Shown: positions 24,801 through 32,789, counted from the stretch's first letter. The stretch: 64,000 bases of DNA from an uncultured Eubacteriaceae bacterium (GCA_945867155.1 CAMBHL010000005.1:1-64000), one strand, 5' to 3'. Program-made: numbers and translations. Notes: generated from the letters alone by a model not told the origin.

Positions 24801-25045
24801 CGTTCTTCCATTGTTCTGACTGCTTCGTTGATTTGCGTTTGATTGATCCACGGGTTGAATTTTTTAAGCGCTCGAACAAAATACCGTTTCAGCAGCACTT
24901 CACGATAAGATTCCCGCCCGAATGTGCCGTCCTTCCCAAGCACTTCCTGATTGTAAGCGTACTGAACATCCCATCCCAATTCGTCATGCAGAAGATTGCC
25001 AGCGCTCTCCTGTACGAGGATATTTTCGGAATAATCGTAGCTCAT
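21896..25045 (-). CDS. hsdR: Type I restriction enzyme, motor/nuclease subunit HsdR
   Basis: A 1049-aa subunit that translocates DNA and cuts it. The N-terminal PD-(D/E)xK nuclease has D150 and the ELK at 164-166. The superfamily 2 motor follows: Walker A QGSGKS (300-305), DEAH (401-404), GFTGTPLL, and late QTIARANR. Length and order are normal, with no sign of decay. The chosen ATG (25045) has AAGGTGG before it; two in-frame GTG codons 9 and 12 nt upstream overlap that ribosome site and are rejected. Last gene of hsdM-hsdS-(membrane protein)-hsdR. Confidence 0.95.
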   Translation of the reverse strand: MSYDYSENILVQESAGNLLHDELGWDVQYAYNQEVLGKDGTFGRESYREVLLKRYFVRALKKFNPWINQTQINEAVRTMEERLSTSSLLQINEEKYYLIRDGVPVKVKKPDGKTAVKKAAVIDFVNPLENEFLAIREMKIHGDLYHKRTDIVGFVNGIPLLFVELKNTNVDVRNAYEDNYTDYLDTIPQLFYDNAFIIFSNGVEAKIGTLGSKYEFFSEWKRLAEDDKGSVALQTMLRGVCKKENFLDLFENFILFDHSGGRTTKILARNHQYLGVNEAVKAYAKRKLRDGKLGVFWHTQGSGKSYSMVFLAQKIRRKFEGSPTIVILTDRDELNKQISDTFENCGLLGKASASQFIASSGDDLIQKLKGNPSFIFTLIQKFNHKDAAPIIPDHDILIMSDEAHRSQYGIFADNMMNLLPTASRIGFTGTPLLSDDNITARTFGGYVSIYDFKRAVEDGATVPLYYENRGEKIADLHNPEITDKILDALERADLDPDQEEKVEREFSKEVHLLTAEPRLRAIAKDFVHHYSGLWTTGKAMFVCLNKVTAVRMYDYVQEYWKEAIKALKKDIKKATQQEKQELERKLKWMEETEMAVVISQEQNEVQTFKKWHLNIQKHRKKMVSRELDKEFKDPDNPFRIVFVCAMWLTGFDVKCLSCLYLDKPMKAHTLMQTIARANRVAEGKSNGLIIDYIGIVKALRKALADYTANVNDPGGGADPTIDKAELFKQFLKVIEETKEFLKERQFDLQKLIDAYDFEKIAHLQDAADIICAKVEDKKAFGTYASELKRLKRYIDRDQITDSIKKEYDAIEAIDAELRKKRAHINTTDLMVEINGIISQYVKVDQTMMINEESKKWDISQIDFDLLRKEFERVKHKNRIIRDLQEVIQKKLDDMMHANPSRIDYYERYQEIIEAYNNEQDRATIEKTFMDLMDLTNKMNEEQKRYVREGFSSDEELSIYDLLFKDNLSKTDIKKIKKVSVDLLKKIKEKIAELDHWVDKQETKAAVDNLIRDTLWAELPESYDEKSISQYRHKIYEYVFTTYGSFGSVA

Positions 25046-25061
25046 ATGACTCACCACCTTT

Positions 25062-25655
25062 TTACGTCAACATAATCCAATCCTCATCCGGTGTACATTT
25101 CTTTTCTACCCATGCATCTTCAAAGCTGCACATTTTATAAAGATGAAATTTATTTCGCTCATCATAAAAACCAATACGTAAATTGTTAATATTCACACAA
25201 GCTGTTTGAAAATGGAGAATAAATTCAAATGAATAATGCGCTATACTCGTAGGCTTAACAACAAATGAATATGATTCTTCTTCGCCATATTTAAATTTGT
25301 CTATTCCAATTATTTCATTTCCGCGTTTGTGAATCGTTCTCGATCTATATATTTGCCTAAATTCTGCAATTTGACAATCGTTTATATACGCATAGACCGC
25401 AAAATCTCTGATAATTTTTGGAGAATAAGACGTGTTCTGAAACTCAACGGACATTGGAATCATGATCTCTTTTTCTCCCATTTCATTTCTATATACTCCC
25501 CACGGCTTAGAATTTGCTTCTCTTGCAAAACTACGTTTATAAAAAATTCTAAACTTTCCCACTCTGTTGATAATTCTCTCGAGAGCCATCGTACCCACGC
25601 TGGCGAATACGCCAATAATCGCCCCGATAACCAATAGCAATACATCCTTAGTCAA
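25062..25655 (-). CDS. Unrecognised membrane-anchored 197-aa protein inside the hsd operon
   Basis: One N-terminal membrane helix (about 3-25, LLLVIGAIIGVFASVGTMAL) followed by a soluble, probably beta-sandwich domain with no known catalytic motif. It begins at a TTG 7 bp after the hsdS stop (GGAG nearby, slightly too close) and ends 17 bp before hsdR, so it is cotranscribed with the restriction genes. Base composition is AT-rich, as in hsdS. I do not recognise the family; an accessory defence effector, an anti-restriction control factor or a passenger are all possible. Confidence 0.6.
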   Translation of the reverse strand: MTKDVLLLVIGAIIGVFASVGTMALERIINRVGKFRIFYKRSFAREANSKPWGVYRNEMGEKEIMIPMSVEFQNTSYSPKIIRDFAVYAYINDCQIAEFRQIYRSRTIHKRGNEIIGIDKFKYGEEESYSFVVKPTSIAHYSFEFILHFQTACVNINNLRIGFYDERNKFHLYKMCSFEDAWVEKKCTPDEDWIMLT

Positions 25656-25661
25656 AATCTC

Positions 25662-26828
25662 CTATACCTCTATTTCTCCATTCATAAGTTTAGGCAACAA
25701 GCGATCACGAGCTTGTGCTAATAGCTTGTTTTGTTTTAATAAATTTTCAACTTTCTCATACCAAGGCATCTCTTTATCACAAAACTTAGAAATAGTCTCT
25801 CTATTAGGAATATCTAACGAAATCATACTAATAGATTTATTTGTCAATTGTGGCTGAGCTGAACCCGTACGCATACTTTTAAAATCTGTATTTTTCATTA
25901 ATTGATGAACAAACGGAATACGCATAGAGGAATCAATAGGTTTTACAATAAAAGAATTGTTTGTAACAAATGATTCCCTATCATGTGTTCTCAAAACCTT
26001 TCCACTTCCATTTCCTCGACTTGTTATTAAAACGGTATAATCCTCACAATTCTTTTCACAATAAAATCCTATAACGCCATTAGCTCCATATACTGGATAT
26101 TTACCACTTGATGTTATTTTTGTCTTTGGCAATGTTTTTCCATATTTAATCTGAAATACTTCATCAATAGACTTTTTCTTCCACTCTTCCGGCACGCCAT
26201 CCACAATCTTCACATCTTCATATCCCGGAAAATGTAAATCAACAAACCATTCTTTATAAAGCCGCTGTGCTGCTTCTTCAAGGAGCTTAATTTGCTTCTG
26301 ATTATTTTCAATGAGATCATCATATAAATAAAGAAAATCAGCTATTTTATTCTGCACTGATATTTTTGGAAGATCGACATTTATTTCTTTTAAAGCACTC
26401 GATCTTATGCCTTTGACATTTACTCCATTAACTAAAGCAGAAATCTGTGCCCTACCTTCGTGTGATTGTAACCAATAATAATAAAATAGCGGATTGCATA
26501 ATTTTTCATTTAATCTAACTCTAATAAGAGAAGATTCAAAAACAGTTGGTTCAGAAAGATTTTTTACAATGGAACATTTTCCAGCACCAGATTCAACCAA
26601 TGATCTTCTCGCGAATAACAGATCTCCCCTTTTTAATCCAAATGCCCTCTTCTCTTTGTCTGAAACAACAATTCTTTGCATTTCTTGATTGCCAATAAAA
26701 CCATATGAAAATAATTCCCCCATATTAACAATCTTTGTGCCACTTCCATGAAATTGAGAAGATTTGTATATTCCATTTTTTGAATTTACTGCATATAATT
26801 CTTTGAATTTTTTCTTTTCCCAACTCAT
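25662..26828 (-). CDS. hsdS: Type I restriction enzyme, specificity subunit HsdS
   Basis: A 388-aa protein with two target-recognition domains (about 1-160 and 205-350), each followed by a conserved helical spacer: the first holds VQNKIADFLYLYDDLIENNQ-like sequence and the second ends in LAQARDRLLPKLMNGEI. GVPEEWKKKSIDEVF marks the start of the second domain. It reads the two halves of a bipartite DNA site. The ATG overlaps the hsdM stop by 4 bp. It is markedly AT-richer than hsdM, as expected for a recognition gene that recombines. Confidence 0.93.
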   Translation of the reverse strand: MSWEKKKFKELYAVNSKNGIYKSSQFHGSGTKIVNMGELFSYGFIGNQEMQRIVVSDKEKRAFGLKRGDLLFARRSLVESGAGKCSIVKNLSEPTVFESSLIRVRLNEKLCNPLFYYYWLQSHEGRAQISALVNGVNVKGIRSSALKEINVDLPKISVQNKIADFLYLYDDLIENNQKQIKLLEEAAQRLYKEWFVDLHFPGYEDVKIVDGVPEEWKKKSIDEVFQIKYGKTLPKTKITSSGKYPVYGANGVIGFYCEKNCEDYTVLITSRGNGSGKVLRTHDRESFVTNNSFIVKPIDSSMRIPFVHQLMKNTDFKSMRTGSAQPQLTNKSISMISLDIPNRETISKFCDKEMPWYEKVENLLKQNKLLAQARDRLLPKLMNGEIEV

Positions 26829-28657
26829 ACCCCCATCTCCTTCATATTTTTCGAGATGGTGTCCATCAACTCGTTACTCTCTTTTTGAAGCGCCAGCAGT
26901 TCCTTGTGAATTTCTTTCATGCGTACGTGAAAATCGACCCCATCGTCTTCTTCAGGTGCAACGCCGACATAAGCGCCTGGAGTGAGAGAACAGCCTTTTT
27001 CCTCAATAATTGTTTTGCGATCTGCAATTTTGCAAAGACCTGGAATATCCTGATACGTGCCTTCGCCAAATTTTTCTGTCAGCCAGCAGGCTTCTTTTGC
27101 GATCGTCAGTGTTTCATTCAGCGAAGCAATTTCTTCATCAAAACCCGCCTGGACGGATTTCTTGTCTCCTTTTACTGCTGATTCAACTGCTTTTCTCGCT
27201 TCCTCGCGCTTATCTTGAATTGCTTTTTCCAGCTCATCTCGGATGGCATCAAAAGCTGCGTCCGATTCCAACACCGTGTGATATTCAGAAAGCAGATTTT
27301 TGTATTTTTCCGTTTCGCCGCGGTAAAGCCAGACAATCGCGGTCAAGTTCTTGAGCTGCCATTCCGACCATTCGTTTAATGTCCGATCGACAACGGTATA
27401 ATAATTTCTGGCGTCAATAAACAGCACCTTATCTAGCAGGGATTCCGGCTTGCCCTTATCGAAGAACCACAGCGTACACGGCAGACTCTTGGTGTAAAAG
27501 AAGTTATTAGCCACAGAAATCATCGCGTCGACATGACCGGTTCGGATCAATGCTTCGCGAATATTTTTGTCTTTTCTCGAAGAATCCGTTGCCGAAGAAG
27601 CCATGACAAATCCTGCTCTGCCGTGGGCATTGAGATAACTGTAGAAATAAGAAATCCAAAGATAATTGGCATTGCTGATTTCTTTTTTCTTGTTCACCGC
27701 AGGCAGCCCGAAGGGAAGACGGTCCGCCGCGCTGGCCGATTCCGCATTTACCTTATTCACATTAAAGGGCGGATTCGCCATGACGTAATCACATTTTCCG
27801 TTCAAATTGTGTGCGTCGTGATAGAAGGTGTTGGCATCGTTACCGGATTTAATGACACCTGTCAAGCCGTGAACTGCCATATTCATCAAACAAAGCTGCG
27901 CATTGTAGGCGACCTTTTCCTGTCCGTAAAACGTCATGACATCGTTCGCCTGCATCCCTTCTCGGTTCACAAAATCGCCGGTCTGGACGAACATTCCTCC
28001 GGAACCGCAGGCGGGGTCCAAAAGCACGCCCGACGTCGGCTCGAGCACATTGACGATCATTTTTACAAGCGATTTCGGCGTAAAGAACACCCCATCGTCC
28101 GACGCGATATTCTTCGCAAATTTATTGAGGAAATATTCATAAATTCGACCGATCACGTCCCCGCCAACGTCATCCAAGGCGCTGTTGTTAAAAATACGAA
28201 TCAATTCTGCCAGCAGGGCATCCGAAAAATCCGTGTACGTTTTCGGCAGCACCCCTTTGAGCTGGTCGCTTTGATCCTCGATCAAATCCATCGCGTTATT
28301 GACCACTTCTCCAAGACTTTGCATCGTCTCACCGTCGCGGTTTTTCAAGTCAGCTGATGCGATATTTTCAGGAAGATCGACCAAATAATCGTACTGCGCC
28401 TCTCTTGGCAGATAGAGCGCACTCTTTTCCGTGAAGTCGCTCGCTTCAACCGGCATCACACGCCCGCCGCGCGAAGGACGATCCTTCAAGATCTCCGCTT
28501 CAACCGCTTTAAATCTGCCGTACGCATATCTTAAAAAGATCAATCCCAGGACCGGCATACAATATTGATTAGAGGTCAATTTTGAACCTTGACGGAGCAA
28601 ATCTGCCGACTCCCACAATTCGCTTTCTAATTTTCTAATATTCACCGCATCTGCCAT
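26825..28657 (-). CDS. hsdM: Type I restriction enzyme, adenine methyltransferase subunit HsdM
   Basis: A 610-aa N6-adenine methyltransferase subunit. The helical N-terminal domain runs to about 160, then FFTPKSLV (191-198), AdoMet motif I DPACGSGGMF (214-223) and catalytic motif IV NPPF (295-298) are intact. The C-terminal part (about 480-600) is a coiled-coil for HsdS contact. AGAGGAAA precedes the ATG and a separate promoter lies upstream. First gene of the hsd operon. Confidence 0.95.
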   Translation of the reverse strand: MADAVNIRKLESELWESADLLRQGSKLTSNQYCMPVLGLIFLRYAYGRFKAVEAEILKDRPSRGGRVMPVEASDFTEKSALYLPREAQYDYLVDLPENIASADLKNRDGETMQSLGEVVNNAMDLIEDQSDQLKGVLPKTYTDFSDALLAELIRIFNNSALDDVGGDVIGRIYEYFLNKFAKNIASDDGVFFTPKSLVKMIVNVLEPTSGVLLDPACGSGGMFVQTGDFVNREGMQANDVMTFYGQEKVAYNAQLCLMNMAVHGLTGVIKSGNDANTFYHDAHNLNGKCDYVMANPPFNVNKVNAESASAADRLPFGLPAVNKKKEISNANYLWISYFYSYLNAHGRAGFVMASSATDSSRKDKNIREALIRTGHVDAMISVANNFFYTKSLPCTLWFFDKGKPESLLDKVLFIDARNYYTVVDRTLNEWSEWQLKNLTAIVWLYRGETEKYKNLLSEYHTVLESDAAFDAIRDELEKAIQDKREEARKAVESAVKGDKKSVQAGFDEEIASLNETLTIAKEACWLTEKFGEGTYQDIPGLCKIADRKTIIEEKGCSLTPGAYVGVAPEEDDGVDFHVRMKEIHKELLALQKESNELMDTISKNMKEMGV

Positions 28658-28708
28658 GATGTCTTTCCTCTCTAAGTTCTTTTTTTGAAATCGTTATATC
28701 ATATAGTT

Positions 28709-28737
28709 ATTATATTTTAAACGTGTTTATTTGTCAG
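28709..28737 (-). promoter_or_regulatory. Promoter of the hsd operon
   Basis: On minus, CTGACA (28732-28737), 17-bp spacer, TATAAT (28709-28714). Confidence 0.65.
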
Positions 28738-28775
28738 TATAATCTCTTTGTTTTGACGTTAAAAAATTATATATA

Positions 28776-29363
28776 TCAAGTGACTGGAATATCTGCCATA
28801 ATACGGCCATTGTCCAATTGCTTTTTCAATGTATCCCTGAAATTCGTTTTTGTGATTTTAAGCTGACTGCCCGCGATAAGCTTGACAACTGGCGGGTATC
28901 CTTCCTCGTGGGCAATATGTGAAATGACACTGCTGTCTCCTTCTTTTGACCTGCCGCTATGTCCCATTGGGCCTACCAAAATCAAACTGTAATTGGGGTT
29001 GTATTGGAACTTACTGAAATCAAACGTCTTTGCATCATGGTAGTCAAGATGAAACTCGAAACGATCCTTGCTGATGCCCAGCTTTTCCCCGACAGCTGTT
29101 AGAACATTGGCTTTTAGCTTTGATTCGCCGAAGACAACAATCTTCGCTGTTTTTAACAATCCCGATTGATAATCTTGCTCAGGCGAAATAATGTCCGTCA
29201 TACTAAGCAATTCAAGGAGTTCGTCTAAACGTCCAGTTCTGTTTAGCCTTATAATAACTTCCGTCAATTTTTCTTCTGTAAGTTCCAATTGAATGCTTTC
29301 AATTAACTGAATAAGTTCATCACTGTCTAAACGATCAAGCACGGAGTTCACCGCTTTCTTCAT
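28776..29363 (-). CDS. Unrecognised ~195-aa partner of the M-S-like fusion
   Basis: The N-terminal ~65 residues are helical and acidic (DELIQLIESIQLELTEEKL). The C-terminal ~120 residues look like a compact alpha/beta domain: KIVVFGES, DRFEFHLDYHDAKTFDF, SLILVGPMGHS, GYPPVVKL and LKITKTNF. I have no name for this domain. The gene overlaps the end of the 582-codon gene, so the two are translationally coupled. The start is uncertain: ATG at 29363 is used, but ATG at 29393 or a GTG overlapping the upstream stop (GTGCTTGA) are equally possible, and none has a strong ribosome site. The protein stops 118 bp before hsdM. Confidence 0.6.
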   Translation of the reverse strand: MKKAVNSVLDRLDSDELIQLIESIQLELTEEKLTEVIIRLNRTGRLDELLELLSMTDIISPEQDYQSGLLKTAKIVVFGESKLKANVLTAVGEKLGISKDRFEFHLDYHDAKTFDFSKFQYNPNYSLILVGPMGHSGRSKEGDSSVISHIAHEEGYPPVVKLIAGSQLKITKTNFRDTLKKQLDNGRIMADIPVT

Positions 29364-31083
29364 CAATAACAGCGTAAAGCTTATCCGTAGCATCCGTTAA
29401 ACGCTTTTTGTAGATTTTTACCGTATCGATCGCCATGAGATATTTTTCTGCGATCCTGTTCTGTACATTTAAAGATGGCAAAGGAATCACCATTTCATTA
29501 AGCGCTTTCATACTGATCACACGTATACCGGATGGCCTTGCCGATTGATTCAATATGGATTCACCTATATCGCTGTTAAATAAGGCTGCCAGGAAATAGG
29601 GATTTACCTTTTCCTTATCAATTTCCAGTATATAGAAATTGGAACTTGCTAGTATCTGTTGGCCTTCTTTAAGATGAACAACCGCAATTTTAAATGGATC
29701 ACTTCTCGAAAAGACTAAATCATTATCCTTGATACAGTACTTCTCATCACTCGGGTCAATCTTCTTGAGATTTATTAATTGGTCGTCGATAATGCCCTTA
29801 TTAATGTTTGATATCATCAGATACTGCATATTGGTAGGCGTTTGAGAAGCAAGCGAATCTAAATCGACTGCCTTGATTTGTGCACCTCTTGTGATGTTTT
29901 TAATTACCGATTTAAAGGGCACTTCGTTTTTTAACTTATAATGAATTTTAAAATATCCTGAAGGCTCAAGCAGAAAATCATTTTCTCTTATGGTATCTTC
30001 GCTGACATCTTTTCTGTATGGATCTGTCCCGTCAATTGAATCTTTAGAAAAAATTTCCATAATATCACCAATATTGCCGTCAGATAGCGTATTTTGACGC
30101 CGTTCATGGGTATAAAAAGTTTTTGCGTCAATGAGTTTTATCTTTTCATTATTATGGCTTAATACGACCATCGCGCTGTAAACTAATGGCAGTGTGAAAA
30201 TGCGACTTGGCAGATAGATAATCGATTCAATCAAATGATTTTCTACAAAATATTTACGTGCGATTTTATCTCGTGCACCAAACAAAACCGTCATCGGCAC
30301 AATTGCTACAGCTCGTCCTTCTTGCTTAAGTTTATTGTTAATCAACATGTTAAAAAGCCACTCTGGAGAAGCTGTATAACGCGGGTAAGGATTGTCTTGC
30401 TCTAGGAGCGTTATAACGTCATTCAGTTGGTCTTTTGGATATCGTATGCCTGATGGCCCGTTACAGAATATTTTGTCATACTTATGTTGAACGGTATGGA
30501 AAACATCTCCTAACACCCAATTGAAATCACCGTGAATAAATTCGGAACGCATCTTCGCAACGATATTGGATCTTACGCTGATTTCATATCCGGTATAATT
30601 TAAGGCTTTATGGTGATATGCGGTCGAAATCAAGTATTGGCCATATCCAGATCCAAAGTCGGCAACTTCATCATCTTCTTTAATATCCAAAATAGCATTT
30701 GCTAATTTAATGATAGATTGCGGCGTTTCAATCGTTGCTTGCTGTCTGCTAGAAATTTGCCAGGGCGAGATTAACGCCATTGCAAAGTCATCAGAAGTAT
30801 ACTTGCTGCCAAGTTTCATCACATTTGTAAAAGCTTTAGGTTCTCTGGAAAACTTTTCGATAGCAAAATTGATGATTTCCGGGTCTAAATCAGCCTCTTT
30901 CAAATCATCTAACGATGTTAATGTGTCCCCAAACTTAGACAACAAATAAGAGCAAAGAAACACAATGTCATAATCTGATGTATTAAAATAGCTTCTTAAT
31001 GCATCCAGAATTTCAAAGCGGGCTCCACTCCACGACTTTCCATTCTCTACATCAATGCGGTATGTGTTTTTTGTTGATGGCAT
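29335..31083 (-). CDS. HsdM/HsdS-like fusion protein with degenerate methylase motif
   Basis: A 582-aa protein. Residues about 120-360 follow the type I N6-adenine methylase fold: TPQSIIKLA, motif I DFGSGYG (142-148), GYEIS and GDVF. Motif IV, NPPF/Y in active enzymes, reads CNGPSG (207-212), so the catalytic Asn-Pro-Pro is broken. Residues about 370-570 resemble an HsdS recognition half: SGYFKIHYKLKN, VFSRSDPFKIAVV, MNEMVIPLPSLNVQNRIAEKY-like ending. It may bind a DNA site without methylating it, or methylate with an altered motif. AGGAGAG precedes the ATG. It is cotranscribed with the ~195-aa partner and sits upstream of hsdMSR under its own promoter with palindromes. Confidence 0.75.
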   Translation of the reverse strand: MPSTKNTYRIDVENGKSWSGARFEILDALRSYFNTSDYDIVFLCSYLLSKFGDTLTSLDDLKEADLDPEIINFAIEKFSREPKAFTNVMKLGSKYTSDDFAMALISPWQISSRQQATIETPQSIIKLANAILDIKEDDEVADFGSGYGQYLISTAYHHKALNYTGYEISVRSNIVAKMRSEFIHGDFNWVLGDVFHTVQHKYDKIFCNGPSGIRYPKDQLNDVITLLEQDNPYPRYTASPEWLFNMLINNKLKQEGRAVAIVPMTVLFGARDKIARKYFVENHLIESIIYLPSRIFTLPLVYSAMVVLSHNNEKIKLIDAKTFYTHERRQNTLSDGNIGDIMEIFSKDSIDGTDPYRKDVSEDTIRENDFLLEPSGYFKIHYKLKNEVPFKSVIKNITRGAQIKAVDLDSLASQTPTNMQYLMISNINKGIIDDQLINLKKIDPSDEKYCIKDNDLVFSRSDPFKIAVVHLKEGQQILASSNFYILEIDKEKVNPYFLAALFNSDIGESILNQSARPSGIRVISMKALNEMVIPLPSLNVQNRIAEKYLMAIDTVKIYKKRLTDATDKLYAVIDEESGELRA

Positions 31084-31102
31084 TTTACTCTCCTATCATT
31101 TT

Positions 31103-31116
31103 GATTATTCGTAATC
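31103..31116. promoter_or_regulatory. GATTAT palindrome 1 (putative operator)
   Basis: GATTATTCGTAATC, arms GATTA/TAATC. It lies downstream of the predicted transcription start of the M-S-like gene, 20 bp before its ATG. Confidence 0.5.
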
Positions 31117-31129
31117 ATTTTATGATTAT

Positions 31130-31158
31130 ATGATATCATCGTCCTTTTGTTTCGTCAA
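31130..31158 (-). promoter_or_regulatory. Promoter of the M-S-like fusion gene
   Basis: On minus, TTGACG (31153-31158), 17-bp spacer, TATCAT (31130-31135). It is bracketed by three GATTAT palindromes. Confidence 0.6.
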
Positions 31159-31159
31159 T

Positions 31160-31173
31160 GATTATTTATAATC
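31160..31173. promoter_or_regulatory. GATTAT palindrome 2 (putative operator)
   Basis: GATTAT-TT-ATAATC, perfect arms, directly upstream of the -35 box. Confidence 0.55.
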
Positions 31174-31181
31174 ATTTTTAA

Positions 31182-31195
31182 GATTATTAATAATC
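31182..31195. promoter_or_regulatory. GATTAT palindrome 3 (putative operator)
   Basis: GATTATTAATAATC, a perfect 14-bp palindrome, 22 bp (two helical turns) from palindrome 2, and touching the point where the transposase remnant ends. Confidence 0.55.
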
Positions 31196-31436
31196 AACCG
31201 ACTATCTGCGATACTGAATATTTTGGTGGTATGTGAACTAACATATGGATGTGATCTGGGCAACATTCTGCTTCTATTATTTCTATTCCTTTTCTTTGGC
31301 ATAACAGCCTGAGAATCTTTCCAATATCTCTTTTTATTTTTCCATAGATTACTCTTCGTCTATATTTCGGTGCAAACACTATATGATACTTACAATTCCA
31401 TTTTGTATGTGCTAAACTATCTTTATCATTTTTCAT
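31194..31436 (-). pseudogene. tnpA: Truncated IS200/IS605-type transposase TnpA
   Basis: Eighty residues of a Y1 (HUH) transposase. The start (HTKWNCKYHIVFAPKYRRR) and the HUH metal motif HIHMLV are intact, with AAAGGAGG upstream, but the frame stops after YSVSQIVG, where full proteins run on for another 55-70 residues including the catalytic tyrosine helix. The stop is formed at the junction with the GATTAT palindrome region. It is therefore inactive as it stands. The left-end hairpins of the element are still present upstream. Confidence 0.88.
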
Positions 31437-31560
31437 AATGATTTAACCTCCTTTATGAAATGTTGCGGTTGGCGAACCGGCATCATTTTAGCATAGGAGG
31501 TTTTTTGCTTGAAGCTGAAGCTTTAGTAAACTCACCGGCCTAGCCGGTGGTTCTTTGATT
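31194..31560 (-). mobile_element. Remnant of an IS200-type insertion sequence
   Basis: Contains the truncated tnpA plus its left flank with two short hairpins: CGGTT-GGCG-AACCG (31466-31479) and CACCGGC-CTA-GCCGGTG (31533-31549), the kind recognised by TnpA. The right end is missing. The outer border near 31560 is approximate. Confidence 0.65.
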
Positions 31561-31605
31561 CTCCTCGTTTCTCTCGTCGAATCCTTCGCTAAAGCTAAAC
31601 AACGC

Positions 31606-31638
31606 AAAAAAAGCGCACCTGCCCCCGCAGATACGCTT
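31606..31638 (-). terminator. Terminator of gldA
   Basis: On minus, AAGCGTATCTGC pairs with GCAGGTGCGCTT (two G-T pairs), GGGG loop, then seven T; 33 bp after the gldA stop. Confidence 0.8.
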
Positions 31639-31670
31639 CGTGTGATTGAAATTATTTCCCAGGTAATATT

Positions 31671-32789
31671 TTATTTGTGGCTTTCTTTCCAGTCGGTGCC
31701 GATCTGGTCGGCCTTGAGGATCGCGTCGACGAGGATGTCCGGGCTGGTTTCGACCGGCACGGCCGCGATGTGCTTGGTGGTCATGGCCTTGTCCGCCACT
31801 TTCTTAAGATCCTCGGTATCGTCGGGAGACAAGCCGATGTCCGACAAAGTCAGCGGCAGACCCACGTCTGAATTAAAAGCCAATACCTCTTCTAAAATTT
31901 TTTGATCGTAGTTTTCGAGCACCAGTTCGCAGATCGTGCCGAAGGCGACGATCTGGCCGTGGCTCGCCTTTTGACAGGCGGGCAGGGCCGAGAAACCGCT
32001 GTTTAAGGAATGGGCACCGGCACATCCGGCGGATTCAACGCCAATCCCGGAGAGCAAGGTGTTGACTTCGATGATGTCCTCCACCGCTTCGGTCAGCGCG
32101 TGATTTTTGACGTCGGCGAGGGCCTGGCGGCCTTCATTCATAAGGGTCGTGTAGCACAGTTCTGACAGCGCCATCGCGGCCAGCGGCGTCTTGTAGCCGG
32201 CGCGGACGCGGTTCTTCGTGTCCGAATCGACGTGGGCTTTGGCTTCAAAATAAGTCGAGAGCGCGTCGCCCATGCCGAAGGCCAGATATTTCGCCGGAGC
32301 GTCGAGGATGATCTGCGAGTCGACGAGTACGAGGTCTGGGTTGCGTTTATAATAAATCGAGCCGGCGTGTTCCCCGGTTTCAGTATACGTCGCTGAAAGG
32401 GCCGAGGTCGGCGCATCGGTCGAGGCGATGGTCGGTACGGTCACAATGGCCGCGCCGGTCTGAATCCCGGCGTATTTCCCGGCGTCCATCGCCTTGCCGC
32501 CGCCGATGCCAATCACCACATCGGCGTCCGCTTCGCCTGCCATGGCAGCCAAACGGTCGAGCTCTGTCCGAGTTGTCTGGCCCCCGAAGGCTTCGCAGGT
32601 GATCATCAGCCCCTCAGCCTCAAAGGTCTGGGTCAGCATCGAGGACAGCTTGTCCACAAAGGACGGCGTGATCACGGCGAAAGCCCGGGACGCCCCGAGA
32701 TCGGCGCACCATTTGGCGAGGTTTTCAATTTCCCCGGGGCCTTGAACGTATTTGGACGGGCAGGCAAAAGCCCGTGTCTGAAGTGTCAT
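31671..32789 (-). CDS. gldA: Glycerol dehydrogenase-type NAD-dependent alcohol dehydrogenase
   Basis: A 372-aa metal-dependent polyol dehydrogenase of the GldA branch, oxidising glycerol to dihydroxyacetone or a related polyol. The NAD site GIGGGKAMDAGK is at about 94-105, PTIASTDAPTSA follows, and the metal ligands are the Asp in FGMGDALS and the His residues in GAHSLNSG and ASHGQIVA. The ATG at 32789 has GGGAGGA 8 nt before it; the longer frame upstream is rejected. It could feed DhaKLM encoded 17 kb away. It is a single-gene unit lying just after the larA terminator. Confidence 0.88.
   Translation of the reverse strand: MTLQTRAFACPSKYVQGPGEIENLAKWCADLGASRAFAVITPSFVDKLSSMLTQTFEAEGLMITCEAFGGQTTRTELDRLAAMAGEADADVVIGIGGGKAMDAGKYAGIQTGAAIVTVPTIASTDAPTSALSATYTETGEHAGSIYYKRNPDLVLVDSQIILDAPAKYLAFGMGDALSTYFEAKAHVDSDTKNRVRAGYKTPLAAMALSELCYTTLMNEGRQALADVKNHALTEAVEDIIEVNTLLSGIGVESAGCAGAHSLNSGFSALPACQKASHGQIVAFGTICELVLENYDQKILEEVLAFNSDVGLPLTLSDIGLSPDDTEDLKKVADKAMTTKHIAAVPVETSPDILVDAILKADQIGTDWKESHK

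Noticed and set aside
19916..31083. Prophage
   Set aside because: No integrase, terminase, capsid or lysis genes are present; the content is restriction and unknown genes only.
31103..31195. GATTAT palindromes as a short CRISPR-like array
   Set aside because: The units are 14-bp palindromes at unequal spacing (57 and 22 bp) around a promoter, without uniform spacers or cas genes.
31555..31905. Plus-strand frame across the gldA terminator
   Set aside because: Antisense to gldA and its terminator; no ribosome site and no family similarity.
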